Translations under genes and position numbers: made by a program
Shown: piece by piece, positions 28,836 through 37,543 of the stretch
How the letters are laid out: every line of letters starts with the position of its first letter
Position numbering within the stretch: the first letter of the stretch is position 1
Assembly: GCA_943788815.1 (NCBI GenBank)
Contig: CALSRS010000001.1
Span: forward strand, 1,111,001 to 1,175,000
Direction: 5' to 3'
Length of the DNA: 64,000 bases
Origin: an uncultured Gammaproteobacteria bacterium
GTDB lineage: Bacteria > Pseudomonadota > Gammaproteobacteria > Eutrophobiales > Eutrophobiaceae
The notes under the pieces: model-generated
What the model was told of the DNA's origin: nothing
The model's input: only the letters and a program-made list of their open reading frames with translations
Database searches by the model: none

Positions 28836-30176
28836 TTAAGCAGTTGAGATATCCAGGTGTCCATTACTATCACCAAACGACTCCATTTGTATTCCCAGCT
28901 TATCCAATAAAGTTAGATATAAATTCGCCACTGGTGTCTTTTCAGGATACTTGATATGAACACCTCCATTTAATTGACCTGACCCACCACCTATAATTGC
29001 CAATGGAAGATTTTGCATCAGGTGATCATTGCCATCACTGATTCCACTGCCATACATAATAATGATGTTATCCAGCAAAGACCCATCCATGTCCGGCGTA
29101 GCAGCCAGCCTGTCCAGATAATAAGACATTAATTCTGTATGGTACCCGTCAATTTTCTTTAGCTTATCCAGTTTCTCCGGGCTACCCTGGTGATGTGACA
29201 GGGAGTGATGTACGTCAGGAATACCGATTTCTTTGAATGTGCGATTACTTTGTTCTGGTCCTATCATCAAAGTTATCATTCGGGTCATATCCGTTTGATA
29301 CGCCAGGATCTGTAAATCAAACATTAACTTAAGGTGATCAGCAAAGTTTGATGGTACGCCTGATGGCCGTTCAACCGTCGGGATTTCCCTGTCGGATTGC
29401 TGTTCTGCCATCTGGATACGCCGTTCAACATCCCGCATTCCATCTAAATATTCTGTAATTCTGACACGGTCCTCTGGCCCTACCTTTCTAATTAGTCGTG
29501 CCGCTGCATTCGTCACAGAATCTAGAAGGCTTTTATCGTTTTCGATTCTGGCCATCCTGACTTTAGGATCGGTACTGTTATTATCACCAAATAATCTTTC
29601 GAATACGGCACGGGGGCGATACTCTATAGGTAATGGTGTCGTTGGATTACGCCATGACAAGGTATTCATGAATGCGCAGCTCCAACCTTTTTCACAATGA
29701 CCAACAACGTCTGTTGTATGCAGTCCCATTTCTAAGGACGCAAGTTGTGTTTGCTGTCCCAATTCCCTGGCAACTATTTGATCAATAGATATACCAGTCT
29801 CCCCATAACGTAATGGATGCACACCCGTTAAAAAGACGCCCCCCGCGCGTTCATGCGGGGCAGTTTCACCTTCGCCTGGTAAGGCATCACCTTCATTATT
29901 GTCCAGTCCGGTCAATACATGCAGCTTGTCCTTATATTTGGCAAACGGCTGTAGTGATGGACTCAAATCGAAATTTCTGCCCGTTGTTTTGGGTGTCCAT
30001 TGACTCATGTTCATACCATTTGGGGTATACACAACGGAAAACCGCCTTGCAGGTTCTATTTTATCGCGTGCAGCTGCCAGTGCTGGCAACATGGAATCAA
30101 GAAATGGCAGGGCAATGGTCGCACCTGTTCCTTTCAAAAATGTCCTACGATCAATTGATTTTTTAAATATCATCAT
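28836..30176 (-). CDS. DUF1552 (HXXSHH) family Tat-exported protein (cassette 1)
   Basis: 446 residues. Tat motif SIDRRTFLKG, then a hydrophobic segment ending LPALA. Conserved HERAGGVFLTGVHP, Cys pair CEKGWSC, HHSLSHH near residue 323 and YGSGISDGNDH. GGAGG precedes the ATG by about 10 bases, and the start overlaps the upstream di-haem gene stop by 14 nt (ATGATGATATTTAA shared by both genes). Family function unknown. Confidence 0.9.
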   Translation of the reverse strand: MMIFKKSIDRRTFLKGTGATIALPFLDSMLPALAAARDKIEPARRFSVVYTPNGMNMSQWTPKTTGRNFDLSPSLQPFAKYKDKLHVLTGLDNNEGDALPGEGETAPHERAGGVFLTGVHPLRYGETGISIDQIVARELGQQTQLASLEMGLHTTDVVGHCEKGWSCAFMNTLSWRNPTTPLPIEYRPRAVFERLFGDNNSTDPKVRMARIENDKSLLDSVTNAAARLIRKVGPEDRVRITEYLDGMRDVERRIQMAEQQSDREIPTVERPSGVPSNFADHLKLMFDLQILAYQTDMTRMITLMIGPEQSNRTFKEIGIPDVHHSLSHHQGSPEKLDKLKKIDGYHTELMSYYLDRLAATPDMDGSLLDNIIIMYGSGISDGNDHLMQNLPLAIIGGGSGQLNGGVHIKYPEKTPVANLYLTLLDKLGIQMESFGDSNGHLDISTA

Positions 30177-32562
30177 AACTTACGGCCCTCCTCGTCTGGA
30201 AAGGTATACTCTCGACGATTGCAGTGATTAATGCTGAAATCTTGTGCTTGTCTTTGTCGGTCTTTTTCATTATTTCTCGCATGGTAGATGCATCTCGGTA
30301 ATCGACTTCGCGCCCCAACCCATAGGTCAATATTTTTTCTACGAAGGTAAAAATAAAATCTTCACTTCGTTTATCCAGCATGACCTCTTTGAGTCCGACT
30401 GGTCCTGAAAAAGGAGTACTGTCTGGTAATTCACCTGAAGGATCTATCACAGAACCTGAAGCTGCATCAACTGTCCGCCATTTTCCGATACCATCATAGT
30501 TTTCCAGGGCAAATCCGATAGGATCCATTACCTTGTGACAACTGGCACAAACAGGATTGGCCCGATGTTGCTCCATCCGCGCGCGCATAGACAACACCTT
30601 TCCTTCATCATTCTTATCCCGCAATCCTGGGACATTGGGTGGTGGTGGCGGTGGTGGGGAACCAAGCAGATTTTCCAATACCCATTTTCCACGGATGACA
30701 GGTGAAGTCCGGTTTGCGTAAGAGGTAATAGTCAAAATACTTCCCTGCCCAAGTAGTCCACCCCTGGTTTTGCCAGTCAGGTTAATTTTTCTAAAATGAC
30801 TGCCATGTACATCGGGAATACCATAGTGCTGTGCAAGCCTCTCATTTACAAATGTATAGGGGGCATCCAGAAGCTCCAACAACGGCCTATCTTCTTTAAT
30901 AATATAATCAACAAATAATTCTGTTTCCTTCTTAAAAGCAGCTCGCAGATTGTCATCAAAATAGGGAAACAATTCAGTATCCGGCGCCACCGCATTTAAT
31001 CGACCTATGTTGAGCCATTGCAAGGCAAAGTTATTTAACAATGCATCTGAGCGCGGGTCATTTAACATCCTTTGTACCTGCTGGTTTAATATCCTGGAGT
31101 CCTGAATTTTCCCAGAATCAGCCAGTGCCAATAATTCATCATCAGGAAAACTGCTCCAGATAAATAAGGCTAGTTTTGTCACCAGTTCATGGGGGGGAAT
31201 ATTAAACGAATTCCCTACTGCAACTGACTCTGGCTGCTCTTCCAATATAAAAAGGAATTCTGGACCAGCAAGAATGCGTTCAATCGCAAGGCCTAGACCA
31301 TCATCAAAACTCCCTTGAGATTGTCCACGCTTAAAAAATGCCATGAGCTCATCCATTTCAACGTCTTCGGGCTGACGTCGGTATGCCCTGGTTGCGAGTT
31401 TCTTTAATATGGTCTCAGCACATTGAGATTCATTATTTCTTGAAGGCTCGCAGATTAAAATCTTTTGTCGACTTGCCGTTTGAACCATTCCATTGGGTTC
31501 AAATGGACCACCAACCGAGACTGAACGAATGCCGGGCAGTCCTCCCTTATATTGAGAAAAGTCATAATTAGTATGTTTTGGATATACCGGTTTTTCAGTG
31601 ATCGCATTATTCTTAAGAAAGGTAGCGACAAGCTGATGATAACCGGCATCACTATAAAAACGAATGTTCAAGTCTTCATCCAGTGTACGCTCATAAATTT
31701 CTTGATCGATATCACCCTGGGCAGCAGTAGAAAAAATACCGGATGATCGACCCCGTTTTTCACCACCAATGGTAAATTGATGAAGCTGTTTACCATCCAG
31801 GCGAATATCTAATAGGTGAGGATCATCTTGTAGACCGCGTATATAGTCCCTGGAGTTTCGTTGAAGTCTTACCTGAATTTCATATTCACCATTGGCAGGA
31901 AAAAAATGTTTCACCGCCATTCCACCTCGTGAACCAAATGGCAAATCTTCACCTAACCTGTCTTCTTGACGAGTGTTATTGCTTAACTGGTAGATGTCAT
32001 ATGACGCTTGTACGTTGGCATCCCCGAGGGCTTGTTTTCTTACTTTTCTTGCTGCAGAAATGTATTGTTCCGTTAGTACTGGCGATAGTGTTAACACATT
32101 GCCAATATTGTTAAAACCAAACATCGAATCATCTGGCGGCAGCAGGGATTCTTCATCAATATCAACTGCAAGTAGGTCACGAATCACATTGGTATACTCT
32201 GTGCGATTAATCCTACGCATCGCGGGCCTGCCTGGATGCGGGTTCGCTTGTGCATATTTGTCTAGCTCATCCTCAAGAAATTGTGAGAAGCCATCATAGG
32301 TGGAGGTATCCGGTCTTGGCATACCTGCTGGCGGCATAGCACGCGCGTTTAGTTTACGTAAAACCTTTTCCCACTTTTGTGCACCATTACCTATGTCATG
32401 GGTACTGATATCTTGCAAGCTTAGACCCGCTGTTTTTAGCTGATCATTATGACAGGTGACGCAATATTGATTGACGATAGATTGATAGTGGTCGGAGACG
32501 GCCTGTGCTGAGCATGACACGCTTAACACACTCAACATTATCCAGTATAAATAAAGACGCAT
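30163..32562 (-). CDS. Exported di-haem PSCyt/PSD protein (cassette 1)
   Basis: 799 residues with a signal peptide (cleavage near CSAQA). First CxxCH is C34-V-T-C37-H38; the second (CASCH) lies in the DUF1588 segment before MDPIGFALENYDG. The domain order is the same as in the other copies. It is the first gene of the first cassette of the minus-strand array and is preceded by the best promoter match of the set. Its neighbour on the other side is a divergent Tat flavoprotein gene. Confidence 0.92.
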   Translation of the reverse strand: MRLYLYWIMLSVLSVSCSAQAVSDHYQSIVNQYCVTCHNDQLKTAGLSLQDISTHDIGNGAQKWEKVLRKLNARAMPPAGMPRPDTSTYDGFSQFLEDELDKYAQANPHPGRPAMRRINRTEYTNVIRDLLAVDIDEESLLPPDDSMFGFNNIGNVLTLSPVLTEQYISAARKVRKQALGDANVQASYDIYQLSNNTRQEDRLGEDLPFGSRGGMAVKHFFPANGEYEIQVRLQRNSRDYIRGLQDDPHLLDIRLDGKQLHQFTIGGEKRGRSSGIFSTAAQGDIDQEIYERTLDEDLNIRFYSDAGYHQLVATFLKNNAITEKPVYPKHTNYDFSQYKGGLPGIRSVSVGGPFEPNGMVQTASRQKILICEPSRNNESQCAETILKKLATRAYRRQPEDVEMDELMAFFKRGQSQGSFDDGLGLAIERILAGPEFLFILEEQPESVAVGNSFNIPPHELVTKLALFIWSSFPDDELLALADSGKIQDSRILNQQVQRMLNDPRSDALLNNFALQWLNIGRLNAVAPDTELFPYFDDNLRAAFKKETELFVDYIIKEDRPLLELLDAPYTFVNERLAQHYGIPDVHGSHFRKINLTGKTRGGLLGQGSILTITSYANRTSPVIRGKWVLENLLGSPPPPPPPNVPGLRDKNDEGKVLSMRARMEQHRANPVCASCHKVMDPIGFALENYDGIGKWRTVDAASGSVIDPSGELPDSTPFSGPVGLKEVMLDKRSEDFIFTFVEKILTYGLGREVDYRDASTMREIMKKTDKDKHKISALITAIVESIPFQTRRAVSYDDI

Positions 32563-32617
32563 TCATTCCCCTCGCATGACCTGAAAAGAATAAAATTCCA
32601 GGTAAATTTAACCTTTG

Positions 32618-32646
32618 AGTATATGAAGGAACATATCTCATATCAA
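32618..32646 (-). promoter_or_regulatory. Predicted sigma70 promoter of cassette 1
   Basis: Minus strand: -35 TTGATA, 17-base spacer, -10 TATACT, about 55 bp before the ATG at 32562. Box sequences and spacing agree with the elements before cassettes 2 and 3, although the flanks differ. The rest of the 293-bp divergent spacer is AT-rich with no other clear signal. Confidence 0.6.
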
Positions 32647-32855
32647 ATGAAATCCTTATTATAAGGTCAAATATCTGACAAGATGACCGAATAATTATCA
32701 GACGATTCTTTAAAATAAAATTTTGAAAACTTCGCATTCTTTTAAAATCTGGATATCTTGACATTACCCCAGGAATGGTTCATTTTCGACGTATTAAACG
32801 CTACCAATAACACGCCTGTCTGGTTTATTAATAGATACGCTTTAGGAGTCAGTAA

Positions 32856-34715
32856 ATGAGTATAGATGACAACGGTAATGACAATAAAATTAAAAGAAGA
32901 GAATTCATAAAAGGCGCGGGTATGGGTGCCGCTGCCGTGGTGGGAGGTGGAACAATAAATTCGGCCTCAGCCCAGTCCAGCCAAATACCCGACCCATACA
33001 ATATTCCAGATCAATGGGATCTTGAGGCAGATGTTGTCATCATCGGATCAGGGCCTACAGGACTTGTAGCCGCAAACCGGGCCAGGGATGCGGGGGCTTC
33101 TGTTATCGTGGTAGATGCAAATTATGACGTTGGCGGACACGGTTTAATGAATGGTGGACAGATCCATCTAGGTGGCGGTACTGCCATGCAAAAGAAACAT
33201 GGAATTGAAGATGACCCGGATACCTTATTTAAAGACCTCACCGACTGGTCGGTCGTGGAAACCAATGGGATGCCAGATTACCGGTATAACGATAGAGGTG
33301 TACAAAGGGCCCTTGCAGACAATGAAGCCTCGACCTTCGACTATTTGGTAGAAAATGGTGTTGAATTTGTAGATATGGCACCAGCGACAGCAGGTGGACA
33401 TGCGGTAGGTATCTCGGCACCTCGCGGACATTATGCCATCTGGACAAAGGGACAAAGTGCCGAAAGCCCCAGAGGCGGCGGAGGTACGGCCATATATCGT
33501 GCGCTTGAAGTCAGTGCCCGAAATAAGGGTGTTAAGTTTGTGCTGAACTACCATATGGATGTTATATACCGCGAACGACCTAATGCAGGTCGCGTGCTTG
33601 GAATCAAAGCGCATCATTCCCCCCGTTATCTTCCTGGTGAATCCTCACCTATGAAGAGCTTTCACTCAAAAGGCAACGTCGATATGAGTCAGCCTGAAAT
33701 AACGGTTAAGGCTAAAAAATCGATTCTTGTTGGAACTGGCGGGCACACAGGCAACCTCAATTTTCGCCGAATTTTTGATCCAAGGATGACTGAAGAATAT
33801 CAATTGGCAGGAAGTCCTTTTTCTGATCAGGACGCAAGTGGTGAGATGGCCTCCATGGCAATCGGCGCATCGTTATGGGGAGTGGCTAACCAGGTTATGG
33901 AACGAAATGGCTATTTCAGAAAACGCCCCGTGATTGGCTGTCAATATACCTATATAGAATGGACACCGAAAAGCATCCTTTTTCCTTTCGTACGGGCCAC
34001 AGGATTAAAAGTAAGAAGTTTTCGAAATCTAATACTAGTCAACCAGATGGGTAAACGTTTCTATAATGAGCTGGGGGCAAGCTGGCCTTATGGAACACAT
34101 CATGGTGATATTGAAGGCTATAAACACGGCGACTGGCGAAATCCTATGAAGCGGCCTTACAAACCTGATAATTGGCTCGATGCTGCACTGGCACCCAATG
34201 AAGGTTCATCAGCCCCTGATTATGCGGCCGGTCCTATCTGGGCCATCTTTGATTCTGAAGCAGTTAAACGAGAAAAATGGGACCTTTCGCCGCCTTCTAT
34301 AGATCCGGACTATTTTTTCAAAGCAGATACGCTTGAAGAACTAGCTAATAAAATCAAAAATAACCCCTATCAAAAAGTCGATATGCCTGAAGAAAACCTG
34401 GCAGAGACAGTCAAACGCTTTAATCAAATCGTTGAATTTGGTTATGACCCGGATTTTGAACAACCCAATCCCAGGTATAAATTTAATGCCCCACCTTACT
34501 ATGCGGCGTGGGCAACACCCGTCATACATGATACCTATGCAGGATTAAGGATAAATATGGATTGTCAGGTGGTTGATATGCATGGGGAAGTTATACAGGG
34601 ACTTTATTGCGGAGGGGAATCTGCAGGCGGATCTAGTCAGCATGGACAGGGAAGGTGTACGACTCAAGGGTATATTGCAGGCGGGAATCTTGCCAAAGAA
34701 AAGCCGTGGAGCTAA
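32856..34715 (+). CDS. Tat-exported FAD-dependent oxidoreductase (FAD_binding_2, KstD/fumarate-reductase-like)
   Basis: 619 residues. Twin-arginine motif KRREFIKGAGMG followed by an Ala/Gly-rich hydrophobic stretch indicates Tat export. The FAD-binding motif VVIIGSGPTGLVAANRARDAG is near residue 60, and the C-terminal FAD contact GLYCGGESAGGSSQHGQGRCTTQG matches flavoprotein subunits of fumarate reductase and 3-ketosteroid dehydrogenases. It would oxidise or reduce a C-C bond of an organic substrate in the periplasm, and could exchange electrons with haem partners nearby (inference). SD AGGAG lies before the start. It is divergent from the cassette array. Confidence 0.85.
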   Translation: MSIDDNGNDNKIKRREFIKGAGMGAAAVVGGGTINSASAQSSQIPDPYNIPDQWDLEADVVIIGSGPTGLVAANRARDAGASVIVVDANYDVGGHGLMNGGQIHLGGGTAMQKKHGIEDDPDTLFKDLTDWSVVETNGMPDYRYNDRGVQRALADNEASTFDYLVENGVEFVDMAPATAGGHAVGISAPRGHYAIWTKGQSAESPRGGGGTAIYRALEVSARNKGVKFVLNYHMDVIYRERPNAGRVLGIKAHHSPRYLPGESSPMKSFHSKGNVDMSQPEITVKAKKSILVGTGGHTGNLNFRRIFDPRMTEEYQLAGSPFSDQDASGEMASMAIGASLWGVANQVMERNGYFRKRPVIGCQYTYIEWTPKSILFPFVRATGLKVRSFRNLILVNQMGKRFYNELGASWPYGTHHGDIEGYKHGDWRNPMKRPYKPDNWLDAALAPNEGSSAPDYAAGPIWAIFDSEAVKREKWDLSPPSIDPDYFFKADTLEELANKIKNNPYQKVDMPEENLAETVKRFNQIVEFGYDPDFEQPNPRYKFNAPPYYAAWATPVIHDTYAGLRINMDCQVVDMHGEVIQGLYCGGESAGGSSQHGQGRCTTQGYIAGGNLAKEKPWS

Positions 34716-34741
34716 ACCAGAAGATACAAGCAATTACATTT

Positions 34742-34798
34742 TAACTATCAATCAGTCATGGATATTGAGCCTGTCAATTTCATCCTGATTGATAGTTA
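34742..34798 (+). repeat. 14-bp perfect inverted repeat with 29-nt loop
   Basis: TAACTATCAATCAG (34742-34755) pairs with CTGATTGATAGTTA (34785-34798). It lies between the flavoprotein stop and the pseudopilin gene. There is no following T-run, so a rho-independent terminator is doubtful; an mRNA 3'-end stem or a regulator site are alternatives. Confidence 0.55.
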
Positions 34799-34831
34799 TG
34801 GATCATATTTAACGCGCGTACACAGATAGCA

Positions 34832-35302
34832 ATGCCAGTTCAAAATGATAAATATCAGCAGGGTTTTACATTAGTGGAGTTTTCCATTGCCATACTTGTA
34901 GCTGCACTGATTATTGGGACTGCCACTCCCGCATATATATATCTCGTCGACAAAGCGCGCACAAATAAAACCATCGATGAAATCAAGAGTATGCAAAGAG
35001 ACATTAATAGATTTGAACGAAAAGGCAATCGGTATCCAGATTCATTGTTGGAAATTTTTCCAGAACAACCTGTAGACCCCTGGGGAAATTTTTATCAATA
35101 TTTGAACATCAAAAATGCAAGCAACCCCAATGCAATCAATCCAAGGACGGATAAAAACTTTAAAAAGCTGAACATTGATTATGACCTCTTCAGCACGGGT
35201 GCGGATTCGCTGAGCCTTTCTCCCATTGCCGCGAGCGAAAGCCTGGATGATATAGTCAGAGGCGACAATGGCGATTTTGTCGGTCCGGTCAGAGACTATT
35301 AA
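34832..35302 (+). CDS. Type II secretion pseudopilin, GspG-like
   Basis: 156 residues with a class III signal: a short basic leader, then Q-G-FTLVEFSIAILVAALIIG, where prepilin peptidase would cut after Gly and methylate Phe. The C-terminal part has DPWGNFYQYL and LFSTGADS, the positions that carry the calcium site in GspG major pseudopilins. No other T2SS gene is nearby, so it may serve a system encoded elsewhere. The N-terminal hydrophobic helix anchors it in the inner membrane before assembly. Confidence 0.8.
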   Translation: MPVQNDKYQQGFTLVEFSIAILVAALIIGTATPAYIYLVDKARTNKTIDEIKSMQRDINRFERKGNRYPDSLLEIFPEQPVDPWGNFYQYLNIKNASNPNAINPRTDKNFKKLNIDYDLFSTGADSLSLSPIAASESLDDIVRGDNGDFVGPVRDY

Positions 35303-35396
35303 CCGTTATTCACATTATTTCCATCATCATTCGACTCCAATTAGCTGTTTTATTGTGTATCATTGCGCAACTTTTTATTCGCCTGGAGCTTAGTGC

Positions 35397-37508
35397 ATGA
35401 TTTTCAACTCTCGTATCCTGCTTATTATGTTGACCTTGTCTTCTCTTTTTCCGATTAAGGTTTTAGCACAGAGTAATGAAACTAACCCTACTTCCAGTGT
35501 TGAAACCCAAATTGTCAGCTACCCGGCATCATTTTTTGAGCGTTATCAACCCAGCACCGCCCTGGAAATTGTCAATCAGGTTCCTGGGTTTATATTAAAT
35601 GATGGTGATTCAGAACGTGGATTTGGCGGATCTGTTGGCAATGTCTTAATTAATGACAGACGCCCCAGTGCTAAACAGGATCCCCCCTCCCAAATATTGA
35701 GCCGCATTCCTGCAAGCCTGGTTGAAAGTATAGAATTGATAAGAGGTCAGGTTAGAAACATTGACCTGCAGGGTTATTCCGTAGTTGCAAACGTAATCAT
35801 TATGGAAGATGCTCAGGCTGCCGCACGTTGGGAATCCGCCATGCGATATAACTTCTCGATATTCCCAGCTACCTGGTCGGGCGGTGTATCTGTGTCCGAT
35901 AAATGGGGTGATATTGAATTTAATGCTGGACTTAGTGCCAGAACGGGGTCTTCTGGTGATAGAGGAACCGATGATGAATTCGATGCGCAAGGGATTTTAA
36001 CTGAATCTATCATAGAAAGTTTTATCAACAAGGCGGATAGCGGATCTGGAAATCTCAATGCCTCTACCTGGTTTGGAGAGACGTTTGTTCAACTTAATAC
36101 CGAATTATTCGTCGAAAAGCGTGACATGCACCGTAGTACACATATTTTTCCCCAACTCCCAGGTAATTCACAAAGTAGGGAAACCATTGATGGTGATACA
36201 ACGCTATACCGATTCGAGCTTGGTATGGATGCTGAAAGATTATTACAAACGGATCTTCTGGGCAAAGCCATCTTTTTATATTCATATCGTGATTTTGATA
36301 GAATCAATGATGAATTAAATTTCAATTCCTCCAACATTGAAACATTACAACAAATTGCTGATGAAGTTACCAAGACATCCGAAATAATCTCAAGGCTTGA
36401 GTTTGACTGGGTCAGATGGGAAAACCACACTCTACAAGCTAATTTTGAAGTAGCGTATAACGTTCTCGATAATTCGCTGGCACAAACACAAGACATCGGG
36501 GCTGGTCCTGTCGCTAGAATCGTGCCGGGCGCAAATTCCCGAGTTAAAGAAATTCGTGGAGATTTTGAAATTCAGGACACCTGGTCGATGGGTGCATTTG
36601 AAATGGAACTTGGATTGGGTGGTGAAGTTTCGAATATCTCCCAATCCGGTGATGCCGTTGAGGAACGCGACTTCTTCTTCATTAAACCGCTTGCGAACTT
36701 TAGCTATTCACCAAACCAGGTATCCCAGACCCGAGTACGATTATACCGGGATGTTGCACAACTGGATTTTAATGACTTTGTCAGTACCGTTGTTTTTGAA
36801 GATGATGAACGTGCTCTGGGCAACCCTAATCTCAGTCCAGAAACTTCCTGGATCAGTGAAATCAGTCATGAACGTCGTTTTGGCGAGGTTGGGGTTATTA
36901 CAGTTTCCGCGTTTCATCACTGGATATCCGACGTACAGGATTTACTACCAGTAACAGAAGAAGATGAAGTCCCTGGCAATATAGGTAACGGTCGTCGATG
37001 GGGTCTGGAACTAGAAAGTGCCATCCCACTGGACTGGTTAGGTCTCCAGAGCAGCAGACTAGATATTCAAACGCGTTGGCAGGACTCTTCTGTAACTGAT
37101 CCGGTCACCGATGAAAAACGAGTACTGACTTCATCACGTGGCTACCCTAAACCGCTACCATTTCGAGACGAGCTGGAATTTATTATTATTGCAAAATTTC
37201 GACAGGATTTTAAAGATGCAAAAGTCTCCTGGGGTATAGAGGGCAGAGAACGTAGCAATCGACCTGTATTTCGAGTTGATGAACTGGAAGTATTTAATGA
37301 ATCCACTGAGGTAAATGCCTTTATTGAAACAACGCGTTTCTGGGACCTGAAAATCAGATTGGAAGGACAGGATATACTGAATTTCAACCAGTGGCGTGAC
37401 CGTACTTTTTTTGTTGGCAGACGAGACCTGACGCCTGTTCAACGAAATGTCCGAATATTAAGACATGACGGGGCTCGATTTTCGATATCCGTGAGTGGGA
37501 ATTTTTAA
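35397..37508 (+). CDS. TonB-dependent outer-membrane receptor
   Basis: 703 residues: signal peptide ending near VLAQS, a plug domain (ALEIVNQVPGFILNDGDSERG, then NVLINDRRPS and SLVESIELIRGQ), then a large beta-barrel with many alternating aromatic strands, ending in Phe (SISVSGNF), as required for outer-membrane assembly. It lacks an obvious TonB-box-proximal extension for signalling. The ligand is unknown. It is not closely similar to the OprC-like receptor at 11612. It stands alone between the pseudopilin and a convergent hydrolase. Confidence 0.85.
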   Translation: MIFNSRILLIMLTLSSLFPIKVLAQSNETNPTSSVETQIVSYPASFFERYQPSTALEIVNQVPGFILNDGDSERGFGGSVGNVLINDRRPSAKQDPPSQILSRIPASLVESIELIRGQVRNIDLQGYSVVANVIIMEDAQAAARWESAMRYNFSIFPATWSGGVSVSDKWGDIEFNAGLSARTGSSGDRGTDDEFDAQGILTESIIESFINKADSGSGNLNASTWFGETFVQLNTELFVEKRDMHRSTHIFPQLPGNSQSRETIDGDTTLYRFELGMDAERLLQTDLLGKAIFLYSYRDFDRINDELNFNSSNIETLQQIADEVTKTSEIISRLEFDWVRWENHTLQANFEVAYNVLDNSLAQTQDIGAGPVARIVPGANSRVKEIRGDFEIQDTWSMGAFEMELGLGGEVSNISQSGDAVEERDFFFIKPLANFSYSPNQVSQTRVRLYRDVAQLDFNDFVSTVVFEDDERALGNPNLSPETSWISEISHERRFGEVGVITVSAFHHWISDVQDLLPVTEEDEVPGNIGNGRRWGLELESAIPLDWLGLQSSRLDIQTRWQDSSVTDPVTDEKRVLTSSRGYPKPLPFRDELEFIIIAKFRQDFKDAKVSWGIEGRERSNRPVFRVDELEVFNESTEVNAFIETTRFWDLKIRLEGQDILNFNQWRDRTFFVGRRDLTPVQRNVRILRHDGARFSISVSGNF

Positions 37509-37543
37509 TCTGCCGGAACAATAACCAATTTTGTATGTTCAAC

